The position numbers were made by a program, and so were the translations under genes. The notes beneath the pieces are model-generated. The model was given only the letters and a program-made list of their open reading frames with translations. It was not told the origin of the DNA and did no database searches. Positions 25,401 through 31,567 of a stretch of 64,000 nt of DNA are shown one piece after another (positions within the stretch are counted from its first letter, which is position 1; each line of letters begins with the position of its first letter). This stretch comes from Antedon mediterranea (lineage: Eukaryota; Echinodermata; Crinoidea; Comatulida; Antedonidae). Where the stretch lies: the NCBI RefSeq assembly GCF_964355755.1, contig NC_092671.1, positions 19,246,001 to 19,310,000 of the forward strand, read 5' to 3'.

Positions 25401-28400
25401 ATCCACACACAAAGAAGGGGGTATAAGACCATCCACAGACAAAGAAAGGGGAAGGCCATCTACAGACAAAGAAGGGGGTGTAGGACCATCCACAGACAAA
25501 GAAGGGGGTGTAAGACCATCCACAGACAAAGAAGGGGGTGTAAGACCATCCACAGACAAATAAGGGGGCGTAGGACCCTCCACAGACAAAGAAGGGGATG
25601 TAAGACCATCCACTGACAAAGAAGGGGGTATAGGACCACTTACAGACAAAGAAGGGGGTATAAGACCAACCACAGACAAAGAAGGGGGTGTAAGACCATC
25701 CACAGACAAAGAAGGGGGTGTAAGACCATCCACAGACAAAGAAGGGGGTGTAAGACCATCCACAGACAAAGAAGGGGGTGTAAGACCATCCACACACAAA
25801 GAAGGGGTATAAGACCATCCACAGACAAAGAAATGGGTGTAAGGCCATCTACAGACAAAGAAGGGGGCGTAGGACCCCCCACAGACAAAGAAGGGGGTGT
25901 AAGACCATCCAATGACAAAGAAGGGGTATAGGACCACTTACAGACAAAGAAGGGGGTATAAGACCATCCACAGACAAAGAAGGGGTGTAAGACCATCCAC
26001 AGACAAAGAAGGGGGTGTAAGACCATCCACACACAAAGAAGGGGGTATAAGACCATCCACAGACCAAGAAGGGGGCGTAGGACCCTCCACAGACAAAGAA
26101 GGGGGTGTAAGACCATCCACTGATAAAGAAGGGGGTATAGGACCACTTACAGACAAAGAAGGGGGTATAAGACCATCCACAGACAAAGAAGGGGGTGTAA
26201 GACCATCCACAGACCAAGAAGGGGGCATAGGACCCTCAACAGACAAAGAAGGGGATGTAGGACCATCCACAGACAAAGAATGGGGTATAAGACCATTCAC
26301 AGACAAAGAAGGGGTATAAGACCATCGACAGAGAAAGAAGGGGTGTAAGACCATCCACAGACAAAGAAGGGGTGTAAGACCATCCACACACAAAGAAAAA
26401 GGTGTAAGACCATCCACACACAAAAAAAGGGGTGTAATACCATCCACAGACAAAGAAAAGGGTGTAATACCATCAACAGACAAAGAAAGGGGTGTGATAC
26501 CATCAACAGACAAAGCAAAGGGTGTAATACCATCAACAGGCACAGAAGGGGGTATAATACCGTCCACAGACAAAGAAAGGGGTGTAAGACCATCCACAGA
26601 CAAAGAAGGGGGTGTAGGACCGTCCACGGACAAAGAAGGGGGTGTAAGACCATCCACTGACAAAGAAAGGGTATAGGACCACTTACAGACAAAGAAGGGG
26701 GTATAAGACCATCCACAGACAAAGAAGGGGGTGTATGACCATCCACAGACAAAGAAGGAAGTGTAGGACCATTCACAGACAAAGAAAGGGGTGTAAGACC
26801 ATCCACACATAAAGAAAGGGGTGTAATACCATCAACACGCACAGAAGGGGGTGTAAGACCATCCACAGACAAAGAAGGGGGTATAAGACCATCCACAGAC
26901 AAAGAATGGGGTATAAGACCATCCACATACAAAGAATGGGGTATAAGACCATCTACAGACAAAGAAGGAGGGGTAGGACCATATTAACCGAGGAAGCATA
27001 CAAAAAGAAGATACAATCAAAATACCACTTGGAAAACAATACATTGTAGAATAACTGAGGCTTGATTGTTGAAATATAAAGGGTTCTTTGTAAGGTCATT
27101 AATAATATATTGATATAAACACGATCATCATAGTTTTCATTTGACATTCAAATACAGTCTATCTCGAAAAGAAGCTCATACTATCACCTTTTCGAGATTT
27201 TACGGTATTCCATAACATGTATGTTATTTCCTCTGTCAAACTATTAAAACTTTTAGCGAATCAGAAGGTGCCAACATCATTGAACTAATGGTACCACCAA
27301 GCACAATGTTTACCAATTCTATGTACTATATACAATTTAAGTCCATTAATCATTTAATATAATTACGCCTATCAGGTCAAAGTTCAAAGACCAACAAAAA
27401 CCACATACAGTATATTCACCTAATTAAAAATCAATAAATAAATGTCAAAGGTCATAAATTGTATTTCCGGTCATTTTATGTGAAAATGTTTCATTACTAC
27501 AAATATAAATGTTTTTATTCTGAACAAAATGACACCAAAATCGATTGAAAAAGACCAGTAGTTACAGAGATATACAAATACGAGGTCAAAGGTCAAACTG
27601 AAAGAAACGTCATTTCCGGTCATTTTTGGACGAAAATTTTCATTAGAGCAAATAGAAATATATAGTTTGTGAACAATTTGAGACCATAATTAAGTCTCTA
27701 ATGTGTGTAGTTGCCAAGATATGAACATTTTTTGTTTTTATGGTGGCCATTTTGAAATCAAGATGGCCGCCATACCGGACGTTGGACACTTGGCACCCCC
27801 CGATATTTTGAATCTATATACATTAAAGAAACTTTGTGCCAAGTTTCATGCTTTGGTAATAAAATGCACAGCTCATGTCATTAACTGCTCTACTATATAG
27901 TTCAATTCATATAATTAATTTAGCTTAATCTCTAAGTTTTTTATTTGGTCTGGTTCACTGCATATAAGTTTATAAAGTGTTCAACAGTTCATAAAAAAAA
28001 CTGTAAAAATCACAGTCCTTAGTTAAATTTATAATGTCAACATGGTATAATACACAATAATAAAATAACAACAAAAACTTAATACTGTACTTGCCTACTA
28101 TTTATCAGATTGTTTTATGTTATTTCTCGTATTTATTAACTACAACCATAGCCATCAAAATAGCAGAGTACAAAATGTTTCATGTTGGTGAGATGGGCAA
28201 AACATGATAGGCCTCCAAATTCATTAAGCTCTGTCTACACTATCAAATGTGACAACAAAATGTGATGTGCCAATAATATAACGTCTCTATAACATGTACA
28301 CAGATATGTTTGATTTTATACTCTTTTTATTTGGCAAAACCATTTTACGTACCATTAGAAGACTGACATTATTATTCCTTCATGGTGGGAGGTACTGTAG

Positions 28401-28727
28401 GCCTAGCCTGGGTTCTTCTAGTGTAGCCAACATTTTTTACTTCTTCGCTTTCTTAAAACATTTTTATACTAAATTATGTAAAATAATCCTTAGAATACCT
28501 GCAACAGGTAAATATGCATTCACTCCAGTATGCTCTGCAAGTGCTTTCTGAGCTGATTTCATCACAGGAAAAGGAGACTGACCAAAACCAAAATGGTAAA
28601 TAGTCTGCCCCTCAGCAATCAGTTTTCGGATGACTTCATTTTGAGCAAGATTTGTAGCAGGAGAGTACTCAGCTAGGTGTGGTGGCAATAAGTTCTGCCA
28701 CTGTTTGCCTGTTTGTGATGACTCCAT
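4403..28727 (-). CDS. PLP-dependent class I/II aminotransferase (11 coding exons)
   Basis: Joined exons (minus strand): 28727-28499, 22967-22830, 22445-22318, 14348-14282, 13728-13689, 13483-13327, 12816-12703, 7978-7895, 6073-5920, 5266-5093, 4441-4403; about 440 residues, the usual length for the family. All introns are GT..AG. Visible family motifs: NPDNPTG (about 183-189), SDEIY (213-217, with Asp214 and Tyr217 facing the cofactor), Lys245 in ISKWASAGGWR as the Schiff-base lysine, Arg253 as phosphate ligand, and Arg388 in ELTVRFCYVSFDG as the carboxylate-binding arginine. The product should be a cytosolic enzyme moving amino groups between an amino acid and a 2-oxo acid; no targeting peptide is obvious and the substrate cannot be read from sequence. 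It resembles the bacterial-type aspartate/tyrosine aminotransferase branch more than animal GOT1/2. One anomaly: exon 8 carries an extra base (see findings), so as written the frame breaks after about 310 residues. Confidence 0.88.
5093..5266 (-). CDS. aminotransferase exon 10 (substrate arginine)
   Basis: 174 bases, phase 0 on both sides, between TTTCAG and donor GTCAGT. Reads VISAGPAFLRPIDELTVRF; the Arg of TVRF is the expected ligand of the substrate alpha-carboxylate. SAGPAF replaces the usual PGxAF turn. Confidence 0.85.
5920..6073 (-). CDS. aminotransferase exon 9
   Basis: 154 bases between ATTCAG and donor GTATGA. Reads ELTSVGIKVKRSTGGYYLM, which matches the small-domain strand followed by GGYY/GGFF in this family, and ends FQEANVA. 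Confidence 0.85.
6236..7241. repeat. 28-bp minisatellite, about 36 copies
   Basis: Tandem copies of a 28-bp unit containing CACTTGGATATTACCACACC, with CTCCTC/CTCCAC and ATATTA/ATCTTA variants. One shortened unit lies near 6762. Since 28 is not a multiple of 3 and the unit lacks stops on the plus strand, all three plus frames stay open for long distances; none is a gene. It lies in intron 8 of the aminotransferase gene. Confidence 0.95.
7242..7580. other. intron 8 spacer between two arrays
   Basis: No gene. Two imperfect copies of ACAGGTGCCCTGGTAATT/GGGTATT-type text occur near 7427 and 7517, about 89 bases apart, suggesting an old local duplication. Confidence 0.5.
7581..7830. repeat. 114-bp tandem repeat, about 2.1 copies
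   Basis: TCCTCCACTTAGATCTTACC occurs at 7591 and 7705, giving a 114-bp period, and the intervening text is nearly identical. Its start (CACCTCCTCCACTT then TTACCACACCACCTCC) is a variant of the 28-bp unit at 6236-7241, so the two arrays share an origin. Confidence 0.9.
7895..7978 (-). CDS. aminotransferase exon 8 with a one-base frame break
   Basis: Acceptor ATTTTAG and donor GTAACA are both good. It enters in phase 0 as IFNFDEESQNYVFHCRRIL. The next exon needs entry with two bases already read, which requires 3n+2 bases, but the exon has 84. In the entering frame a TGA follows within five codons; in the leaving frame the end reads SAVAEYCY. The extra base most simply lies in the A run at 7920-7923. 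It could be an assembly error, an allele or a real lesion. Confidence 0.75.
7985..8650 (+). mobile_element. LINE A, endonuclease tail and linker (degraded)
   Basis: Plus-strand reading gives DYLRTVKPQAGLVLLGYFN, where LGYFN stands for the usual endonuclease LGDFN, then AILDLVISD and SPIGHSDHN, the C-terminal motif of an APE-type endonuclease. After a frame break the linker to the reverse transcriptase continues to about 8650. Stops and frame breaks show it is dead. It probably belongs with the reverse-transcriptase half at 10315-11275. Confidence 0.75.
8650..10310 (+). mobile_element. LINE B reverse transcriptase (second LINE family)
   Basis: Reads LYKQSSSAVRVNGELTDWF and TTVGVRQGCLLS up to about 8770, is interrupted by LINE C, then resumes near 9459 with FFNILLEMVM, NNLRFADDIVLIAE (catalytic FADD), KFVYLGGTI and SETWTLR. 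After a frame shift near 9985 it ends with RLRYFGHVNRM and GRPAKKWLD. GVRQGC and the terminal GH..GRPxKxW block mark a family distinct from LINE A. No endonuclease is present, so the copy is 5' truncated. A recognised element, dead through insertion and frameshift. Confidence 0.78.
8771..9458 (-). mobile_element. LINE C, 5'-truncated copy inserted in LINE B
   Basis: Antisense to LINE B. Its 3' tail shows as TTTA repeats at 8773-8793 (TAAA repeats on the minus strand). Its coding part (9417-9004) reads LRPILEYAAPVWHG and EKVQKRALRIMLGYN, the C-terminal thumb region that follows a LINE reverse transcriptase. It interrupts GVRQGCLLS of LINE B, so it landed later. No catalytic domain is left. Confidence 0.8.
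10311..11290 (+). mobile_element. LINE A, reverse transcriptase half (degraded)
   Basis: Reads VTNIINASLTQSKVPTQWKE and KLRPISLTP, then after a frame break AKIAEGRVCKWI, GGVPQGTIIGP, KYVDDLTF (catalytic YVDD), VKLLGLIIQNNLKWQ and RPVLEYAASLWH. About 60 residues including motif A (the FSKAFD segment) are missing between KWIVDH and LIELGAPP. With the endonuclease piece at 7985-8650 it looks like one CR1-like element split by LINE B and by deletions. Confidence 0.78.
11300..11990. other. intron 7, no gene seen
   Basis: AT-rich sequence between the LINE A remnant and the 87-bp duplication. Nothing further recognised apart from a TATA-rich patch near 11640-11660. Confidence 0.4.
11999..12172. repeat. 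87-bp direct duplication
   Basis: The text starting AGTTGTAAATGTAATAG at 12001 is repeated at 12088, with no difference that I can see up to GTTGCTACAGT. It is a recent two-copy tandem duplication in intron 7. Confidence 0.92.
12703..12816 (-). CDS. aminotransferase exon 7
   Basis: 114 bases, phase 0 on both sides, between TTCTAG and donor GTAAGA. Reads LGYNIYPKKLSALKIAVK and ends QYASMM, the helix that follows WRLGY in this family. Confidence 0.85.
13327..13483 (-). CDS. aminotransferase exon 6 (active-site lysine)
   Basis: Reads SKVFRDHSMIVLSDEIY and then ISKWASAGGWR before donor GTAAGT. It carries the cofactor-binding Asp/Tyr pair and the Schiff-base lysine. Phase 0 at its end. Confidence 0.88.
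13689..13728 (-). CDS. aminotransferase exon 5 (40-base microexon)
   Basis: Only 40 bases: after TTCGCAG it completes NPTG and reads TSYTEQELESL, ending at donor GTAATG. Found by phase and by the need for the Gly of NPTG. Confidence 0.85.
14282..14348 (-). CDS. aminotransferase exon 4
   Basis: 67 bases after TTTTTCAG; reads TIKENQLENKNKLLILCNP and then DNP. The donor GTTAGT splits the Thr codon of NPDNPTG, whose Asn contacts PLP. Confidence 0.85.
14462..15318. repeat. 38-bp satellite, left block (about 22.5 copies)
   Basis: Head-to-tail copies of a 38-bp unit containing ATTCAAACATTAAATCGGAC. Units differ at two sites: CTATATA or CTTTTTA before TTGGG, and GGGTA or GGGCA after it. The block stops mid-unit at CCTATATAT, where a LINE begins, and the same array resumes at 18384. 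Confidence 0.97.
15324..17819 (+). CDS. LINE D ORF2: endonuclease-reverse transcriptase
   Basis: The frame is open from the 5' truncation point; the first Met is at 15456 (787 residues), but the upstream in-frame text ITETWFNDSISD is genuine endonuclease sequence, so the true start is lost. From the Met: GDFN at about 73-76 (endonuclease), a TDHKLL motif near 145 (catalytic His), FSKAFDSVSH near 508 (RT motif A), GVPQGSILGPLLF near 567, LFADD at about 593-597 (catalytic Asp pair), and LGIEISNHLKWNEHV then LEYASSLWSG in the thumb region. The protein would nick target DNA and copy its own RNA there. It stops at TGA 17817-17819; the normal continuation is in another frame (next entry). Confidence 0.9.
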   Translation: MYICIFITETWFNDSISDIEIHKIGYVIYRKDRILVPKNSGGGLMCAIKSSLLSIRKHDLEPNDEIMVLELRPTSCKRMAFVLCYRSPDGNKDDFTNKLTVTLNALRPLYNQIHLIGDFNLPRAKGCLGELVSPDTPEGRFCQTLQDNFLTQVNDIPSRKGHSNILDLVVTSTPDQLSCISESTQSYHTDHKLLQFQIKSKIDRPKSIKRQVYNFKSANFDNIRNAFDNASFVDLYLATDVNTAWNVFTSVINNILSNHVSKITIKDTTAPAWIDGEVRRRQNKKLFAWKRAKKSNKQSHWARFRKLRNRLKNLITNKFNNYISDMGSTIENNPKRFWSFMRNKTKSKSLPKVINHNDASATEAKDRATLFNYYFYSVFSTPKIYNVLPKASNTKENMPDLSNIILNEIDVCEILSSLDTSKAVGLDEISPRVLKECAKQLSPPLCHIFKMSMSTGQLPDIWLKANVVPVFKKGDKHKASNYRPISLLCISNKVFERLIYNAIFPHLKNYLYNLQHGFIKGRSTVSQLLTIFHTVSEVMDNAGQVDLVYLDFSKAFDSVSHHLLLHKLKSYGISGNLHHWFRAYLSNRTQRVVIEGSFSVWLPVISGVPQGSILGPLLFLLYIHDLPTSTKNATIALFADDAKGLKSINQVTDCNLLQDDINSLYKWSKTWDLCFNPSKCQIISITRKRNPVIYDYRMNGISLARSDCINDLGIEISNHLKWNEHVTKVVSKCNRKLGMIKWAMGYNSPISITRTLFTSLIRTDLEYASSLWSGTSKCNMQCLEIVQRKATKYILNYPDQDYKERLTLLNLLPLSYRREYMDVNFFHQCLT
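17807..18130 (+). pseudogene. LINE D ORF2 C-terminus, frame-shifted
   Basis: Reads MNDLNIKDFVTFSG, MYFQRIVPMWNQL and a final Cys-rich CTWVSCCRCFKCRPT, a typical end for this LINE type. It overlaps the end of the main frame by a few codons and lies in a different frame, so a single indel near 17800-17818 separates it from the reverse transcriptase. Confidence 0.85.
18384..19205. repeat. 38-bp satellite, right block (about 20 copies plus decayed end)
   Basis: Same unit as 14462-15318, resuming mid-unit at TATATTGGG. This block has an additional variant, AAATCGATCAGGCC, not seen in the left block. The last two copies, past 19140, are diverged (CTCAAACATTGAATCAAGC). Confidence 0.97.
19319..21770. 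mobile_element. 2.45-kb DNA element with TTAA target duplication
   Basis: Flanked by TTAA at 19315-19318 and 21771-21774. The ends are inverted: AGATGTATTGTCCCCCTGAA on the left and TTTAGGGGGACAATACATCT on the right. Similarity continues inward, with GTTATTCACTT on one side and AAGTGAATAAC on the other, and GAGTTAGCTC near 19536 and 21568. TTAA duplications are made by piggyBac and Kolobok transposases. I could not identify a transposase inside; the 114-residue open frame at 20501-20845 shows no known domain and begins in low-complexity T-rich DNA. Probably non-autonomous. It lies in intron 3 of the aminotransferase gene. Confidence 0.85.
21775..22317. other. intron 3, no gene seen
   Basis: AT-rich spacer between the TTAA element and exon 3. 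Nothing recognised. Confidence 0.4.
22318..22445 (-). CDS. aminotransferase exon 3
   Basis: Begins after TTTACAG and ends at CAG with donor GTAGGT. Reads DVILLSPTWTTYKPQ; the Trp of PTW is the residue that stacks on the cofactor ring in related enzymes. Leaves in phase 0. Confidence 0.85.
22830..22967 (-). CDS. aminotransferase exon 2
   Basis: Enters in phase after CCTAG and leaves at donor GTAGAA. It reads IAELCASICEFH and continues to DDVIVGPGSKELIF, where GPGSKE is the PLP-phosphate binding turn of the large domain. Confidence 0.85.
23235..23472. repeat. 96-bp near-perfect inverted repeat (hairpin)
   Basis: Arms 23235-23330 and 23377-23472 are reverse complements with one mismatch seen (GTTTGCGG against CTGCAAAC). 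The 46-base loop is itself made of GGAGGACTCCTGAGG-like repeats. It lies in intron 1, just outside the foldback element. Confidence 0.95.
24183..24557 (-). other. unidentified 124-codon open frame inside the foldback element
   Basis: Starts MNNYIEMSFTNLFGSDFAKK and ends TIQLLFQTIVHMV. No domain recognised and no relation to the flanking genes. It may be a remnant of a protein once carried by the element, or chance. Nothing in its context supports expression. Confidence 0.2.
24711..26982. repeat. 30-bp minisatellite, about 76 copies
   Basis: Tandem 30-bp unit containing GACAAAGAAGGGGGTGTAAG, with GTATAAG, GTGTAGG and CACACAC variants and scattered single-base losses. Since 30 is divisible by 3, several frames on both strands stay open for hundreds of codons (for example plus-strand PSTDKEGGVR repeats). 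These translations are artefacts. A larger 567-bp period is also visible (see findings). Confidence 0.97.
27896..28498. other. intron 1, proximal part
   Basis: No gene seen. CATTAAGCTCTGTCTACACT at about 28223-28242 looks like a transposon end adjoining TTAA, but no partner end was found nearby. Confidence 0.35.
28499..28727 (-). CDS. aminotransferase exon 1 (start)
   Basis: Starts at ATG 28727 with MESSQTGKQWQNLLPP and ends at VAG with donor GTATTC (phase 1). Encodes the N-terminal arm and YHFGFGQSPFPV, the usual N-terminal Gly-Gln-Pro turn of this family. No upstream in-frame Met precedes it. Confidence 0.85.
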
Positions 28728-29249
28728 CTCTAAATTAACAAACTAATATTATATTGAAATGTCACATTACTAATTGTATTTGGGATGGCCTAGAAACTGG
28801 TCTATTTCCCTGGATAAAAAAGCAAATTTTAAACACACACAAAAATCAATATCTAGGATTTTTTTTTTCATTCATCCATTCATTCATCAGTGATGATGGA
28901 CTGGTAAAATTTACTGTATTTGAGTGGTTTTTAATTCTTTGCTTCGCAAAAGTAATATTTAAAATACTAATTTTGGTTATTCGTTGCAGAAAGAGATTTT
29001 GAAGATGGAAACATGAAAACGCTTGAGAACAAATTCATCTAGTGTAAAACAGGCTTTATACCACATTTTCACATCTGCATAAATTGTTACAACTTGTTAC
29101 AAGTTGTAATTTTGTTTTATTTTTTTCTTTATTCTGACATAAAATCATAATAAAAAAAACACAATAAAGTACCGAGACGGCAAACTTATTTCTATTGTGG
29201 TCCTAAACAAATATTACAGAATAAATAAGAAAACCAGCAGTAAGTTATA

Positions 29250-30355
29250 AAATGATCACTGACACCGTAAGGGATATTAAGAGGATCGGCATTAAAGTCA
29301 CCTAAAATAATAACTTCTTGACCTTGTAAACTATCTCCACAGATTGTCTCAAGTGAGGTAAAAAACTGTCACTGCTTTTCAGGTTGGTAACAGGTTCTGA
29401 TTGCAATAGGTTTGGTTTTAGGTAATAGTATATTTATCCATAAAGTTTCAATATCATCGTTTTGGAGATCATCTCTCACGTTGTAGGTAAGACCATTTCG
29501 TATAGAGGCTTCCTCCAACAGTGTCCGTACATCTATCTTTTCTTTCAATACTTATTTCATTCACTGTTATTTACAGACTTTTTTAATTGCTATTACGGAT
29601 GCATCAGTCTTTTTAGCAATAGACCGAATTTAATTGATTTTCGGAAGAAGGCTTCTGATGTTCAGGTGTAAACAATGAAGACCCTTGCATCTGAAGGTTT
29701 CAGATAACAATGTATCGGGGTCATCAAACGAATCGTTTGTAAGAGTTGATGTATCGATATCGTGGTGGTCATTTGAAATATCGTTAACATCAGCGTTACT
29801 AAACAGCAGGTTTCAAAATACACATTCTTGGCATTCATGCAAATTGTTCCCCTGAATTACATAGATCAGTATACCTCTTTAATGGGAAGTTTATACAATT
29901 TGTATGCGACCAACGATCACAATTATCACACGATATACATGTATGTATGTAGCTCGAATGGTTTTGATTATTCCTTTTGAACAAACTATACATGGACATC
30001 GCCAGCTAGCATAAGACCAAAAAACAGAATAAAGCTGTCGGCTTGCGTTCTAGTTGTTTTTATTTTTTGCTTTGGTGTTCGGTTATTGACAGGTGTAAAT
30101 AATTGCGATACAAATATGCTGTATAACTTACTTTGACCGTGTTTAAACGACTTGTTTGGTATACATTTTGTAATAAAAGTATTGTAGTTAACATCTCGAT
30201 GTAAGTGTATTTCCGATGAGCTTAGATCGATATAAATCTGAATTGATAATGTTACACCGATGACAAACAGGTACAGTAGTAAGTTGTTGGCCATTTTCTG
30301 TTGTTGTAAAGATCGAATTTTCCGTATGATGCTAGATCACGGCCTCTCAGGAGTT
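29250..30355 (-). mobile_element. 5' half of a LINE: N-terminal ORF, zinc finger, endonuclease start
   Basis: On the minus strand, in order: a 102-residue frame starting MANNLLLYLFVIGVTLS (30294) and ending GLMLAGDVHV (29986); a finger-like segment CISCDNCDRWSHTNC (about 29940-29895); endonuclease N-terminus HCLHLNIRSLLPKI (about 29690-29645); ETLWINILLPKTKP and IAIRTCYQPE; and LGDFNADPLNIPY (about 29310-29270). Frame breaks separate the parts. Everything after the GDFN region, including the reverse transcriptase, is missing. The DNA just beyond 30300 is GC-richer and holds TGACGTCA (30382-30389), consistent with the element's own promoter region. Confidence 0.8.
29986..30294 (-). pseudogene. 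LINE N-terminal frame with signal-like start and decayed 2A-like end
   Basis: Starts with a hydrophobic stretch (NNLLLYLFVIGVTLSIQIYI) that resembles a signal sequence. It ends FILFFGLMLAGDVHV followed by a stop. In APE-type LINEs of sea urchins, a stretch of this kind (LLLAGDVxxNPGP) is a 2A-like signal that makes the ribosome release the first product and go on. Here the final NPGP is absent and the downstream finger is in another frame, so the signal has decayed. The link to 2A is by family knowledge and position. Confidence 0.55.
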
Positions 30356-30519
30356 AGGCTTGAGGAGTGGTATTACAACGAGTGACGTCATTAGCGCACT
30401 GGCGGTTGATTCGAAGGTGAGTCAGCACACACGCAGGATACGTCATTTATCCTACACTAATCGTGTGTCAAAATCCACTCAAAGGCAGCTTCGTCGATGC
30501 AATCAAATCATCCAACAAA

Positions 30520-30950
30520 AATTACAGACTAACAGGTAAACATCAAAATCGTGAATCTAAGGTAATACTACAGGGAAAAATTTCATTTAAACATTTTGTT
30601 TAGCAATATTGCTCTCCAGATTTATTAAAAAAGGGTATTATACGGTGGGATTTTTATTTTTACAAGAATACAACTTCCTACTTTTTTCAATATTATTATA
30701 TTATTACATAGATATGAAAACTTACACTGTAAATTATAAAAAGAGAATTTTTGGGGATTTTCACATCTGGGGGGGAATTACCACATATTTTGTAAGAAAT
30801 ACATACAAACTAAGCAAACGTATAATTTTTCCCCAAAATTATGGAAAAACCACGATAAACCACAATAGGAAGAAACAATGTGCTCATTTAACACTTTGAC
30901 TGCCCGAGGTTTTTCCAGTTAGAAACTTCCACCGCCAGCGTGTTTTTATT
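30520..30950. other. intergenic, no gene seen
   Basis: AT-rich, between the LINE remnant and the 17-bp array. The 96-codon open frame here shows no domain or codon pattern that supports a gene. Confidence 0.4.
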
Positions 30951-30955
30951 AAAGC

Positions 30956-31101
30956 CCATGGCCCATCAGGACATCAGGCCCATCAGGACATCAGGCCCAT
31001 CAGGACATCAGGCCCATCAGGACATCAGGCCCATCAGGACATCAGGCCCATCAGGACATCAGGCCCATCAGGACATCAGGCCCATCAGGACATCAGGCCC
31101 A
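30956..31101. repeat. 17-bp tandem repeat, about 8 copies
   Basis: GGCCCATCAGGACATCA repeated head to tail with almost no variation, which points to recent expansion or active homogenisation. Confidence 0.96.
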
Positions 31102-31543
31102 ACATAAGAGATAATATGACAAGATAATAAGATTTATAAAGCGCAGAAGTGCTCAAGGCGCTTGTGAAAACCATGAAAAATACAAACCTTGAAACTAAAA
31201 ATCAACAACAATTTTAGAAACTAGATGGTCGTGCTCACAGATGGTTCTCGAATACATAATACATGTCGTTTACAGGAACGAATAAATAGACACAGTGATT
31301 TATGTACTCAACTAAAATTAGCACCCTGGGAATTACTTCCGAAAGAGAAACTTGTCAAAAATAAGACCAATTGTTTTGAAACAAACTAAATTTGTGTTTT
31401 GTATGCAAGCAGCAATATGAGGGTTGAGGGATGGGGAAGAGGATGGGTGCAAAGACGAACAATTTTTAAATATATTCTTTATCCATTTAGTAACGAAATA
31501 TTAATTGTTTTCCTGTTTTACAAATAATAATATACCACTAAAC

Positions 31544-31567
31544 CATGGAGGTATTTATACCTCCATG
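31544..31567. repeat. 24-base palindrome CATGGAGGTAT..
   Basis: CATGGAGGTAT, TT, ATACCTCCATG: a perfect hairpin with 11-base arms. A near-identical one lies at 62425-62445 (loop of one base). Their shared arm sequence suggests copies of one short mobile or regulatory module. Confidence 0.8.

Larger units (their letters stand above)
23610..27895. mobile_element. foldback element with about 435-bp inverted arms
   Basis: Left arm 23610-24050 and right arm about 27463-27895 are inverted copies: TAGTAGAGCAGTTAA at the outer end, ATATCGGGGGGTGCCAAGTG in the middle, and ATAAAATGACTGGAAATGAC (CCGG in the other arm) at the inner end. The arms match closely with scattered differences. The interior holds a 124-residue open frame on the minus strand (24183-24557) and the 2.3-kb minisatellite at 24711-26982. 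Long inverted arms around tandem repeats are the hallmark of foldback elements. No transposase recognised. Wholly inside intron 1 of the aminotransferase gene. Confidence 0.88.

Noticed and set aside
24685-26962. Very long open frames on both strands over the 30-bp array (up to 414 codons)
   Set aside because: The unit is 30 bases without stops, so frames stay open automatically. The translations are pure decapeptide repeats in several frames at once, and the region is inside an intron and inside a foldback element.
28223-28242. Complete transposon starting TTAAGCTCTGTCTACACT
   Set aside because: Only one end was found; no inverted partner within several kilobases.
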